Origin: Rhytidiadelphus loreus
Taxonomy: Eukaryota > Streptophyta > Bryopsida > Hypnales > Hylocomiaceae
NCBI GenBank assembly: GCA_947034895.1
Contig: OX344765.1
Location: 17,489,001-17,553,000, forward strand
Length of the DNA stretch: 64,000 nucleotides
Reading direction: 5' to 3'
In this document: positions 20,328 to 31,330 of the stretch, piece after piece
How the letters are laid out: each line of letters starts with the position of its first letter
How positions within the stretch are numbered: position 1 is the stretch's first letter
Notes under the pieces: generated by a model
What the model was told of the DNA's origin: nothing
Seen by the model: only the letters and a program-made list of their open reading frames with translations
The model's database searches: none
Program-made: the position numbers and the translations under genes

Positions 20328-20639
20328 TCAATACGAGGTTCGTCTTCTGCTCGACAAGCTTGAAATCAACGCGAGTCCGTCAGTAGTCGTGCTGTGAAAA
20401 TTTGCAGCGTGTTTTTTTGAGAAAGTTTCCCAGCTTGAAGGAGCTTCCGTGTGGACCCTCAACTTCACGGCGATCGAAGAGGAAACATTAGAGGATTGGG
20501 TTTCTTTGGGAGCAAAAAGTTGCGAAAGAAATTTAGGGTTTGAGCTCTGGGAGCTCGGGTACAATTGCGTGTGTTTGAGAAGTGTTTTGGTTTGTGTCTG
20601 AGTTGAGAAGCGATTGAAGGTTGTGGAATTTCGGTAGAG
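20328..20639 (+). promoter_or_regulatory. 5' UTR / core promoter region of UFC1
   Basis: GC rises sharply at about 20,330 compared with the AT-rich upstream DNA and stays high into the coding region. No splice signals are needed to reach the ATG at 20,640. Frames on the minus strand here (for example a 234-codon one at 20,465-21,169) are shadows of the UFC1 coding strand. Confidence 0.45.
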
Positions 20640-21155
20640 ATGGACGGGTGGGACACGACGACCAAGTCGACGGTGCAGAAAATCCCGCTGCTGGCGACGC
20701 GGGCCGGGCCGCGCGATGGGGAGAAGTGGATGCAGCGACGGAAGGAGGAGTTTATGGCGTTGATCAAGTACATGGAGATGAACAAGGAGAAGGACAACGA
20801 CTGGTTTCGAATTTCGCCGAACGAGGACGGGACCAAGTGGAAGGGGAAGTGCTGGTATGTGCATAATTTGCTCAAGTACGAGTTCGATTTACAGTTTGAG
20901 ATTCCTGTCACGTACCCTGCAACGGCCCCGGAGCTTGAGCTTCCTGAGCTGGATGGGAAGACGGCAAAGATGTATCGTGGCGGAAAGATCTGTCTCACCA
21001 TCCACTTTAAGCCGCTCTGGGCGAAGAACTCTCCCAGGTTTGGGATCGCGCATGCATTGTGCTTAGGGTTAGGACCGTGGTTAGCCGCGGAGATTCCACA
21101 TCTCGTGGACACAGGAGTGATACAGCACAAGGAGAAGCAGGTAGCTGCAACGTGA
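20640..21155 (+). CDS. UFC1: Ubiquitin-fold modifier-conjugating enzyme 1 (UFC1), intronless
   Basis: This is the E2 enzyme of the UFM1 pathway: it takes UFM1 from the E1 (UBA5) as a thioester and passes it on with the UFL1 ligase, acting mainly at the ER on ribosomes. The product is 171 aa, close to the 165-175 aa of the family. The diagnostic active-site segment [19 protein letters not shown] is present with the catalytic cysteine at residue 118, followed by the family C-terminal block [17 protein letters not shown] and a charged tail IQHKEKQ. The start at 20,640 gives the expected N-terminus ([18 protein letters not shown]). The absence of introns, next to neighbours with many, raises the chance of an old retrocopy, but the frame is intact, has a GC-rich leader and retains every key residue. 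Confidence 0.97.
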   Translation: MDGWDTTTKSTVQKIPLLATRAGPRDGEKWMQRRKEEFMALIKYMEMNKEKDNDWFRISPNEDGTKWKGKCWYVHNLLKYEFDLQFEIPVTYPATAPELELPELDGKTAKMYRGGKICLTIHFKPLWAKNSPRFGIAHALCLGLGPWLAAEIPHLVDTGVIQHKEKQVAAT

Positions 21156-21837
21156 TTGGTGTTTTCCAAGTGTTTCTAGGATGGGAATTGCAGAAGACTT
21201 TTCTTGCACTTGCATTTGGTTTGACTGTAGTATTGCCGTGGTGTGGCGTTGCGAACTGAAAGATACATTCTTTTATTAATTTGCATATTTTTTAAACCTT
21301 TTCCTTTCTTATGGTTAAGGCTCCCGGGGAGGTTGAATGGGATTTGGTTGTGTACATTCTTTGTACTTAGATATCAGATTGTCGATGTAAATGATAACAA
21401 AGGATGAAAAGGTTATAATGTTTTCTTATGTTTGATTGGCAAAACTCTTACATTCCATTATAGGTAAGTACTTTGCTAATCAAACAGGATGATAAATGAC
21501 AGATTTTACCAACTATAAGAAAACGTTTCAGAACAACGGAGGTTAGTTATATAATGCAACTCACTTCTCATGCCCTATGAGTAAGGCTACAAGTTGTCGG
21601 TTGTAGATGCGTTGAGACGGAGATAAATCTCTGAAGTTCAGTAAAATCTCGTATTATTAGTATGGACAAAGAATTTAATATTGTACAAGTCTGGGAACTG
21701 AAAAGCACGCAGTCGTGCGTTAGACATAATGCCTATCTAGTATAACTATGACTGAAAGAAAAAGCCGGTTCCCAGTAACATCAAAACTACCCTGATACAT
21801 GTCGGGCAACTGCGAGCTCTGCACAAAGGCAGAGCGC
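21156..21837. other. 3' UTRs of UFC1 and RNR2, tail to tail
   Basis: This gap between two convergent genes is 682 bp. AT content rises quickly after the UFC1 stop. No third gene fits. Confidence 0.5.
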
Positions 21838-23798
21838 TCAGAAATCTTCATCTAATCTGAAGACATGGTTGTTTGAGTCACCGCCATTAAGGTTGGACAT
21901 AACTGAGGCCTTCTGGTACTCCCCAACCCTCTTCTCGAAAAAGTTCGTCTTCCCTCTGCACATAATGCAAACCTCCACATTAGATACACATGGTCTGGAA
22001 AACTTAAGGAGAAGCAGAGTTCAACAAAATGAGAAGCAGAGTTCAGCAAAACGAGAAACAGAGTTCTAGGTAACGTACTGGAGAGAAATAAGCTCCATCC
22101 AGTCGAACGGATTTTGGGCATTGTACCTCTTCTTGTACCCAAGTGAAACCTGCAATATACACGAGTCATAAAAACATGAAAATGGCTGTAGACGTGGAAA
22201 CTCGGTTGTGTAGGATTGCAGCTTCATCTACAGTAGATCAAATATTTCATCTCAAATGTCACAGAAAATGAATGTATAATATAGTGGTGATGATTACCAG
22301 CAAGCGGTCAGCCACGAAATCAATGTATTCGCTCATCATGACCTTATTCATACCGACAAGGTCACAAGATAGAGCCTCACACACGAACTCGCGTTCAATT
22401 TCCACAGCCTCGCAAACTATCTCGTAGACTCTCTCTTCCGAGAGTTTGCTGTTCAGCAACCTGGCATTTAAAGCAAAACAAACCAAACGAGCAGGTTTAT
22501 CCATCAAGGCCAACAAAAACGAACGATCAAATCCTATGGAACCGTATTCAACTAAAACAAAATGCCAAACCCCACGCGAAATCACAGGAAATACGATGGG
22601 TTATTGTCACTTACGTGTACAACAGACACGCGAAATCACAGTGTAAACCCTCATCTCGGGAAATGAGCTCGTTGGAGAAAGTGAGCCCTGGCATAAGACC
22701 CCTTTTCTTGAGCCAGAAAATGGAGCAGAAGCTGGGGAGCAAACAAGAAATGTTAGGACTATCCGTAACTGTGCAAGACGTGATAAGCTGTAATAATTAT
22801 GATGATAAACTGGAAACTGGTCCGTAACATCGGATCACTCAAAAGATGTAACAATTAGTCAACCGGAACAATTTCATAAATGTTCAGCAAATTAACATTT
22901 GAAGCAACAGCAGCTTGTGAAATTATACCTCCCAGAGAAGAAGATTCCCTCCACACAGGCGAAAGCCAAAATCCTTTCTGCGAAGCTCCCAGAACTGCAC
23001 AAGAATCGTAAAGTTAACAAAGTTAGATCTGCTTCAGCGAATTCACTAACCACTCATATTGACCCCTTCAACCTCAGAAAAGAGCAATTGAAAGTTGTGA
23101 ATTAAGGTGGCAGCACGAAATACCTGTCAATCCACTTGAGAGCCCACTCTGCTTTCCTAGTGACACAAGGAATGGTTTCTATGGCATTGAAGAGATGATT
23201 CTTCTCGTCATGATCCTTTATATATGCCTCCAACAACAAGCTGTACATCTCTGAATGAATGTTCTCAATTGCTATCTGAAAGCCGTAGAATGCTCGGGCC
23301 TGCACTCAAAAACAGAAGCCCACTATAAATATCGAAATACAACGTCAGAGTCTTACCGTACCAAAATTGGTGTAAGTCAAGATGCTCACCTCAGGTATTT
23401 GAATTTCCTTCATGAAGCGGACAGCCAAGTTTTCAAGAACAATTCCATCAGACGCTGCGAAAAAAGCCAGCACATGGCTGATAAAGTGACGTTCGTTGTC
23501 CGTCAAAGCTTCCCAGTGTTTGGAGTCTGCTGACAAATCGACTTCCTCCGCTGCATCAGGATGTAGTTTACTTTTAGAATAGACCAACCATGCAACAGAC
23601 TTAAGTCACGAGATCAAAGCGTTGATTCCTGTAAGATTGGGCTGGCTTCTACGAACCTGTCCAGAAAGATGCTTCGGCCTTCTTATACATTTCCCATACT
23701 TCCGGATACTTAATGGGAAACATACAGAAGCGGTTCGGATTCTCAGCCAAGATTGGTTCCTTCTCATCCGAGTGACCAGACATGTAAATGGAAGGCAT
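21838..23798 (-). CDS. RNR2: Ribonucleoside-diphosphate reductase small subunit (R2), 8 coding exons
   Basis: This is the beta subunit of class Ia ribonucleotide reductase. It houses the di-iron centre and tyrosyl radical that start reduction of NDPs to dNDPs, with the large subunit R1, in the cytosol. Exons: 23798-23657, 23550-23390, 23299-23124, 22994-22929, 22731-22615, 22460-22298, 22149-22079, 21955-21838. They sum to 1,014 nt, giving 337 aa, the usual plant R2 size. Iron ligands by family alignment: Asp82 (AASDGIV), Glu113 and His116 (ENIHSEMY), Glu175 (VEGIFFSGS), Glu209 and His212 (EGLHCDF); radical Tyr120. The C-terminal tail RLDEDF is the peptide that docks onto R1. The ATG follows a likely leader intron (acceptor CTCGCAG just upstream of the ATG, donor GTAAGG near 24,130). 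Intact. Confidence 0.96.
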
Positions 23799-24150
23799 TT
23801 TTCCTCTGCGAGAAAGACAAGGTCAGATTCTGAATTCCATGAATTCCGCTCTGCCAGAATATATCAACTCAGTGAACAGAATCAAACCAAATCAGACAGA
23901 TAGCCAACTACATTTTTTGATTTGCACCTCGGATATCTTCCACTCGCTTAACCTCGACGAACACTCGAGAGGAGGCGACTAATCACCCCGAAACCAAACA
24001 GTATAGAAATTTGACATTCTAGTACAGCCGACGGCTAAACCCTAACAACGATGAGCGGCGCATCCCTCATGCTAGAAAACGATTGTCCTGAAAAACACCA
24101 AATTTAGACTCAAACATCAACACTCCTTACCAGTTATTGAGAATAACCGC
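23799..24150 (-). other. Probable 5' UTR intron of RNR2
   Basis: On the minus strand a donor (CTG then GTAAGG, 24,130-24,125) and an acceptor with a pyrimidine-containing stretch (TTTCTCGCAG, about 23,816-23,825) bracket about 310 bp directly before the ATG. A leader intron is common in plant genes. It was inferred from the signals only. Confidence 0.4.
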
Positions 24151-24472
24151 GCTGCAGCTTGAAACAATCAAACGCAAGAAACTGGGAAATGAGGCTCTAA
24201 ACCCTCACAAATCTGCTTATTCTCGACTCCGTCTTCACCACAATCGCACAAACGTCTTACGCAATCACAATGTTGAGTTAGAGCAGGCTAGGGAACCACT
24301 CGAAGTTGGAAACACAGAAATGACAATCCAATGACGCACAAACCGAGGTGGGATGCAAGTCAGGGTTTTACAGACGAATGGCGCTGGCTTCAGAGATAAG
24401 CCTCCCGGAGCGACCGTGAGTCGGCGCCCAGCATGAACAGCGATCGAAGATCTAGTATCGGGCGTCCGTTGG

Positions 24473-24520
24473 TTGCGCCAGTGGCCGTGGCGGGAGATTT
24501 GAACGTTTGAAGTTGGCGCC
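24473..24520 (-). promoter_or_regulatory. E2F-like sites in the RNR2 promoter region
   Basis: TTGGCGCC at 24,513-24,520 fits the E2F core TTSGCGC/TTGGCGC. TTGCGCCA at 24,473-24,480 and CGGCGCC near 24,422 are related. They lie about 700 bp upstream of the RNR2 ATG and 350-400 bp above the likely leader exon, inside a GC-rich block. R2 genes are classic S-phase E2F targets, so the placement is sensible, but short GC-rich words also arise by chance. Confidence 0.4.
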
Positions 24521-25065
24521 ACGGCGTGGAGGGAAACTGGATGATAGCGTGGCCTCCCCTTGGAGTTTCCCTCCCTATTTCATGAGTGCCGGTGCAACGA
24601 TCTCCAGCTTTCTAATTATACGTGGCATATCCATTTTCCCTGCTGGCTGGATGTGCGCTTCTAGATTTAATACTTGCTCTCATTTGTAACTTACCCCCCT
24701 TACTCAACCCTCCAAGGCTTCCCGCCATTCCACCTTGAGAGCCATGATGCATTGTCAGGTGTATGGTGGAACCTCAGACTGTAAGAATTGGGTAATGTAG
24801 ACTCCACGCCTAAGTTACGAGAACGACCAACAAATTCTTCTTCACATTGGCCTTAATTCCTCTTCTTCTAATGCAGAGTCACGGTATTCGCCCTTCAAAG
24901 ATTTCAAAATGCAAAAGCTGCCATCGTTTCCTTATGATGCTGCGTAATTGGAAGTTTAGGCGGTTAGATTATCAAGCTCGATGGATGCCCGATAATCTAA
25001 CCGCCTACGGGTTGGGGGGAGTCCACCGTAAATCCCACTACGGCTACAAATATTGCTAAACTTTG

Positions 25066-25223
25066 GCAAAAAAATTCTACAAACTTTTTTTTTTTTTTTT
25101 TTTGAAACACATGGACAATTTCCATTGATAGGGGAAACAGTACACAGAGCCAAAGGAGAAACTCCTCGGCAGCAATTTTTACATTTTCAACAACTAATTT
25201 TCAGAGCCAAAAAATTCTACAAA
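25066..25223 (-). mobile_element. 5'-truncated LINE-like insertion with target duplication
   Basis: An insert at about 25,084-25,206 begins on the plus strand with about 19 T, which is the poly(A) tail of a minus-strand copy. It is flanked by near-identical 17-18 bp repeats, CAAAAAAATTCTACAAA at 25,067-25,083 and CCAAAAAATTCTACAAA at 25,207-25,223. A tail plus a long target duplication is the signature of LINE-mediated retroposition. Only the last 105 bp of the element body remain, so the family cannot be named. Confidence 0.7.
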
Positions 25224-25772
25224 AAATTTGTATACCACAATTCAAGATTTGAATTTGTTGCACATTTATACGGTAGTGTTTTAGCAACGCGAGCTAACTA
25301 TAAAAATCACAATTGGGATCACCTGTAATGGAACCATGATGAAGTTTTGATGATTGCCTTACCGTGTTCAAGAACGTGGGTACTGTGGCGAACAGACGAC
25401 GTAAAGACGTCCGCCCCTCTGCCAAGTGTGTTCTTGGTTGCGAGGCACAAGCCTTGGAGTCCTCGTCAATCAACAACTGCTGAAGTGTACTGAAAGTTAA
25501 ATTTAAATAATCCAATGAGTTGGCATTCACGGTCCATTGGTGGATCTTGTGGCAGATTAGGTAGATTCATCCCCAGCTAATTCTTTACGTTTTTGATGCA
25601 GTTCAACTCTCAGTTCGTTCAATTCTCAATCCTCTCAAAACTGTGGAAAATGTTGAATTGCTGTTATGAGTATGCTATTTGGTAGTCCTGTGCTTCCTGA
25701 AAGCGTGATATTCTAGGTCTTCGGCTTTCTGTAATTCTAGAATGCTTGCTTTCTTGCTAGATCTTGACGAGT

Positions 25773-26918
25773 TTATTTTTGCTCTGTTAATCCAAACAAT
25801 TGCAACCACGTCGGCCAGGAAGCAGCTTCTGCAACATCAGAGACCGTGTTTGTGCCAGGTGATGGATCGCTTGGACCAGATTGTTCAGGGATCTCGAAGG
25901 CTGATGGAGGACTCATACATTCACTGCTGCAATCTTGGTCCACCTTCTCCCACGCGACCAGCTTCCCATCTATGATATGCGAAACTTTGCCCCCCCCTCC
26001 CGCAACTTCCTCCAACAATTTGAAAGCCTCTGTTTCGGAGTAAAGTATTTTACCTCTACGTTTTTTCGTCCTCGCAGTACCATCAGCCTTCCGGTTCGCT
26101 CGCGATTTAGGGTTGCTCTCCTTCTTTCTGATGCTACCTGGCAGTCTGGATCGTTTTACTTTGCGTTTAGGGCTTTTTGTTGTTGATGAGGGCTCCGATT
26201 CGGACGGACTTGAATCATCGTCGGAGAATCGCAAAGTGTGACTCGGAAACTTCTGGCGATGGCGAATGGCATTGCTGTTTCGTCGTTGGACGAGCTTTCC
26301 CGCTTGTGAGAATATGTACACGACGAATTTGGATTCAGCAACCACTGAGAAGAGGAGGAGATCTCCCCTTTCGAGTTGATGTGCATGAGAGAAGTCCCGC
26401 CATCCTGCCGCGAAGCTCACTCGCGCTTGAATCTTGGAAATCTGGATTTTCAGTCGCACTTTCCATACTTCACCGGTAGGTCCTTCAAGAGTCACGCATC
26501 TGTGGAACTTGTCACCATGCTCTTTTACGAAGGGCGCTGGCAGCTCCTAATCAATGCAACATGATAGAGCATGAGTAAACGCATGTGTTGTCCCTGGATT
26601 TGGAACCTCTGCCTTGTCAACGAATTTCTGGCTCGGAAGAAAACCGAAAGTACCAAAGTATTGTTCACTGGAAGAGAATATATGAAGGATCGATAGAATT
26701 GCAAAGATTGCTCGAGTCGTCTCTGCCCTTACCATGTGGTAACCTCCATGGTGATGTCCATTAAACACCATGGCATTGTACATCGTTCGCACAAAATAAG
26801 GAGTGGTGAATTCCTGGATCTTCGCCATCACTTCTGGACTGTATTTCACCGCACGCCCGCTGCTGACGTCCACGTTGTCCACATTCACTCGCACCATGAC
26901 GACGAGCTCCAGTTGCAT
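25773..26918 (-). CDS. B3-domain DNA-binding protein, two exons
   Basis: This is a plant-specific B3 transcription-factor-type protein expected in the nucleus. Exon 1 is 26918-26733 (donor CACATG then GTAAGG) and exon 2 is 26546-25773 (acceptor TTGATTAG). Together they give 319 aa in frame. Joining them completes a B3 domain (about residues 34-125): PYFVRTMYN then MELPAPFVKEHGDKFHRC, WKVRLK, GWRDFSHAHQLERGD and FVVYIFSQ. The domain is split by the intron just before ELPAPFV. A lysine/arginine-rich region follows (PKRKVKRSR, TKKRRGK), probably for nuclear import, then an acidic/serine-rich C-terminus. An in-frame TAA nine bases upstream supports the ATG at 26,918 unless another exon lies upstream. 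A single B3 domain with a basic tail resembles REM-like members, not ARF or ABI3/VAL. Confidence 0.85.
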
Positions 26919-29900
26919 GAACTTTTAAAGGCTTTTCAAGAACGCACACTCCAATTTTGTTGCCTTAGCGAGGGAAGGCTGTGTCAGCAAGGACAAGGAC
27001 GACCAAATCCCGATTATCAGATAAACCATCGTCGAACCTAGGTACGTTCCGTCGTTGCTTTTCTTAACACTAAGCTGCGAAAATCGCATTTTGAATATCT
27101 TTCACGCTAATGGGAAGCAATGTTCAAGAAGTTACAAGCACCAAATTTCCGATGCTTCATTCCGGAATAAACGAAGCAAAATAAATGAATAGCAATTAAT
27201 TTGAACGTTCTGTCCTAGAGCTGCAGGGGAAATTTAGGAGATCTTCAAAACACAAAATTAACAGTTGCAACATAGCCCTCTCACAGTTGCAATTACATGC
27301 AACCCTCAAACAAGACGAAGTCTAATCCACTAGAAAGATTCTATAAAGCTTAGCTATTAGATATTGCAAGCAACGACCACATGTTTTGTTCAGCACGATG
27401 AATCTTGTTACACAGGCGCTAACTACTGCCCTTCCAAAGAGAGCTCCCAGCATTCCTTCACTGATTCAAACTCACAGAGAATGTCGACAACAATGTTACT
27501 GCTCAGGAACAGTGTCATTTCTTCAGAACTTAGAAAAAAGACGATGCCTATGCATGCTCAGCGCAGAATGAAGCAACAACAAGATAACATTGAGAGCTTC
27601 CTCCACATGTACTTGCAATTTACCTCGCAATTTGCTGGAAGAATAATGCTGTGGACTGCTGGCTAGATGGCTCCCCGGCAATTGATTTTTTCAATCTCTC
27701 CGCAGATCTATTGCTCTTTGGCCTTGTAAAGCAAAAGCTCCTCACTGTCAAGTTAACAGAATATAAATTCTGTACCTACTCGTATGGAACAAAAACTTCG
27801 CATCGCAATACTAACACCGCAAAGGACGGTGATCATTTCATGAAGGTACGTACCCGCCAATTGCATAGCCTAGGCTTTCACTTCACCGCCATTGAGAGGC
27901 TCATCATTGAAGCATTCATTGATTTGACAAGGTTGGTTCCAGGGGTAACATTCTTACGTGGGTTGCAGGATCATTTTAATTTCTTTAAATTGTTTTTACT
28001 AGTATAGTGCACATGCCACTGGGTTTCAATATGGTTTTCCACATGGCAATTACTACTTTTTTTTATTATTTAAAAAAAAAATTGCAATTAGTAAATGAGA
28101 TGAGAGTATTGTGGTAAAATGAACTGACAATTGTATTTGAAAAGTTGTGACCTTTCTACAATCAAGTTCACAACTATATGTATCAATGTGTGATCAATGT
28201 GCCATTCACTAACCATCCATGTTAGGTTTCACTATAGGAGTTATAAATGTGGCGCTCTTCTTTCTTAGCATAGCTGTGAGACATTTTGATCAAATATGGC
28301 TCTAAGACATTTCTTGCGCAATATGGTGGCATGCACAGTAAATGGTGTTGCACAGTTAGTAGCATGTCTACAATATACTAACATAAACACCGCAAGGAAA
28401 TTTTTTCGGATGGATTATTTAGCTTAGTTAGGGTTTCAAATCAATTGACCCGAGTTTCCCTACGTAGTCAAGGAATATGAGTTTTTCATTCATTGATGAA
28501 CTCCATGTATCCTAATTTATCTTTAGTTGTTTCATTCAATTCAAATTTCTTTGTCATTACTAACCAATAGCCAATATATCTTTTAACATATATTATATGA
28601 GCTATTAAACTAGGTCATTTAATAAATCTAACATGACTGATTTACATAATACAAACACACAAGAACAACAATTATACACATTATCTTACAAAAGCCTTCT
28701 TTTGTTGTACAATTTATTCTTGTATTCCAAAACCTTACAATGGTAGTAATCAACTTACAATGATATGATCTATACCTTAAGTTAGGTTGTTTGTTTTGTT
28801 TCATATGCTGAGAGTGTGGCTAAGATCTAAGAGACCATGAGGCATCCAACGACGCTAGCATGTGAACGTGTGAGCGTGAGCCTAAGAGCGGTGAGCAGGG
28901 ATTGTGTGAGCCTAGAGCCTAGAAATGTAAAATATAATGTAATTTGTAAATATTTTTGATTAAAAAGTTAAAAGACTGATTTTTTTTCACCAAAATTGCT
29001 ATGTCTAGAGAAGAAATGACCTATTACCATGGGACCTATGCCCGTGGATTTTATATCTAAAAGCTTGGGAAGTTGGTGCTATTGTATGTTTGGAAGTTTA
29101 TATTACATCTCGTATTACATTCTAAGAGGTTGTTTGAGGGTGGATTGATCAAGTGAGATTACATATAATTTATAGTGAATTCTAAAGATAAGAGGAAAAC
29201 AAATGCAGTGAAAATATTGTAGGATGTAGAGCATTGTGTACATAATAAAATATTCTTTCATTGCAACAAAGAATACATATTGGAATATGAAAATAATACT
29301 TTTTTACTTGAATTTAGAGATTTTGAAGATAATATGTTGATACTACGTATCTACTTCATATTATGTTATTATCTACCAACTAACTTGAATACTCACACGT
29401 CTTGATGATTTTAGCAACAACAATTACTTGCTTTATTTCATCTAAGTTGAAGGTAGGAGCGTAGATGAATGTGTCTATCTTATAATCAAATTTACACAAA
29501 TAATGAAAGATATAATAAACGTGTTTGTAGTTTATGTATATGTCACGTTTTCCAATAGAGGCCTCATTTATATTTCCATAATGAGGACAAGTACAAATTC
29601 ATGGAAAATTGCAAAGTGTAATATTATAAACCTTCTGGTTAGGGTTTGTACCAAACAAAAATATAATAATAGCACCTACATGCTAGAAGTTCAAACAAGA
29701 TAGTAAAGAAATAATTACCCCAATTGATATTAACTTTGAATGTATGTGTAATTTTTTGTTAAAGACAAATTTTGAAACTTTATATCATTTCTTGCACTTT
29801 GAAAGCATGATTCCAACAGTATATAGCATATAAAAAACAGATGCATATTGAGTCATTTATGACCTCAAAACTACAATAGCATCCTGAAATTTAGCTTGAA

Positions 29901-30020
29901 ATGTTTAGATTTCAAAGATTTTAAGGTGCCTTGCTACCCTCAGTCGTTGACGGGTGCAATTTTCAGGGTTGCAATTTAGGGCAACAAATGTTAGGATTTA
30001 GTCAAACACTATAGATCATG
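26919..30020. other. Region without a supported gene
   Basis: About 26,919-27,060 is probably the B3 gene leader. Open frames of 60-118 codons between 27,364 and 28,007 have no recognisable domains. From 28,000 on the DNA is strongly AT-rich. Confidence 0.4.
28830..29055 (+). repeat. Dispersed repeat family, copy 1
   Basis: It begins near GAGGCATCCAACGACGCTAGC, continues with a run of GTGAGC/GAGCCTA words, then an AT-rich body, and ends near CCATGGGACCTATGCCCGTG. Similar heads or bodies are found at about 32,180-32,250 (inverted), 32,845-33,050 and 36,640-36,860. Confidence 0.55.
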
Positions 30021-30029
30021 TATTCTTTA

Positions 30030-30950
30030 CTATCCTCTGTTGTTAACGGCTACGCTTTTAGAGGATTCAACTTCGCTTCTTCAATGAACCTTGCTACCCC
30101 CTGCCGTTAATGGCTGCGCTTTTAGAGGATCCAAATTTGTTTTTTTATGGACCTTTCTACCCTCCGCCGTTAACGGCAGGAGATATAGAGATGCAACTTT
30201 GTTTTTTTTATGGACCTTGTTACCCCCCGCCGTTAACGGTGGGGTTTTTGGAGATGCAACTTTATTTTTCTTAAGGACCTTGTTACCCCCCGCCGTTAAC
30301 GGCGGGGGGTTTGGAGATGCAACTTTGTTTTTTTTATGGACCTTGTTACCCCCCGCCGTTAACGGTGGGGGTTTGGAGATGCAATTTTTTTTATTTTTAT
30401 GGACCTTATTACCCCCCGCCGTTAACGGCGGGGGGTTTGGAGATGCAACTTTGTTTTTTTTATGGACCTTGTTACCCCCCGCCGTTAACGGCGGGGGTTT
30501 GGAGATGCAATTTTATTTATTTTTATGGACCTTGTTACCCCCCGCCGTTAACGGCGGGGGGTTTGGAGATGCAACTTTGTTTTTTTTATGGACCTTGTTA
30601 CCCCCCGCCGTTAACGGCGGGGGATTGGAGATGCAATTTTTTTTTCTTTATGAACCTTATTACCCCCCGCCGTTAACGGCAGGGGGTTTGGAGATGCAAC
30701 TTTGTTTTTTTTATGGACCTTGTTACCCCCCGCCGTTAACGGCGGGGGTTTGGAGATGCAATTTTTTTTTTTTTATGAACCTTGTTACCCCCCGCCGTTA
30801 ACGGCGGGGGGTTTGGAGATGCAACTTTGTTTTTTTTATGGACCTTGCTACCCCCCGCCGTTAACGGCTACACTTTGAAAGGATCCAACTTCGCTTCTTG
30901 TATGGACCTTGTTACCCCCTCCATTAACAGCGGGGGTTTGAAAGACCACA
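30030..30950 (+). repeat. 63-bp minisatellite with a GTTAACGG-centred palindrome, about 14 units
   Basis: The core GTTAAC occurs at 30,169, 30,232, 30,295, 30,358, 30,421, 30,484, 30,547, 30,610, 30,672, 30,735, 30,797 and 30,860, with decayed units near 30,042, 30,103 and 30,924. The period is 62-63 bp. Each unit holds a GC-rich perfect palindrome of up to 22 bp with centre CCGCCGTTAACGGCGG, then a T-rich spacer ending in TATGGACCTTGTTACC. Two spacer types (AACTTTGTTTTTTT and AATTTTTTTTATTT) alternate through much of the array, so dimers of about 125 bp were probably amplified. Because 63 is divisible by three, a 236-codon frame with a 21-residue repeat results. I do not call it a gene. Confidence 0.9.
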
Positions 30951-31089
30951 ATTTTTTTTCTACATAACACCATAAGTAAAGTACAAGGTTGGCACTTTTA
31001 TGTTGAATATTTTGGAAATTCAACATTATATTGAATAAAATCCAAAATGTTCATCACAAAGCCTCAAGAGTCACTTATTTGGATGTTTA

Positions 31090-31330
31090 TAAAATTGAAG
31101 AAGATAAGATCTTTATACAAATTGGATGGTAGGAGGTGAAGCAACGCATGTGGGATATATTAATCTTTAAGATTAGTAGGAGTTTAATCTTCAAATTATC
31201 CCATATCCTTTGAAGGTTCATAAAGAACAATGGATTTCATTATAAAACCACTTCTTTACCTTCCATCCTCACAAAGTATCATTGTAAAATTTCCTTTAGG
31301 TTTTCATCGAGAATTTATTTGATTATACAT
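31090..31330 (-). repeat. Inverted copy of the 5.9-kb dispersed element without the foldback
   Basis: The reverse complement matches 5,920-6,036 followed directly by 6,470-6,570. The words CTCCTACTAATCTTAAAGAT, TATCCCACATG and TGTATAAAGATCTTATCTTC are shared. It serves as an empty-site reference for the foldback insertion. Confidence 0.6.

Noticed and set aside
20465..21169. 234-codon and 178-codon minus-strand frames over UFC1
   Set aside because: They are antisense shadows of the UFC1 coding sequence and its GC-rich leader.
30091..30801. 236-codon frame with a 21-residue repeat
   Set aside because: It is produced by the 63-bp minisatellite; all three frames and the opposite strand are similarly patterned, and the residues reflect the palindrome and T-rich spacers.
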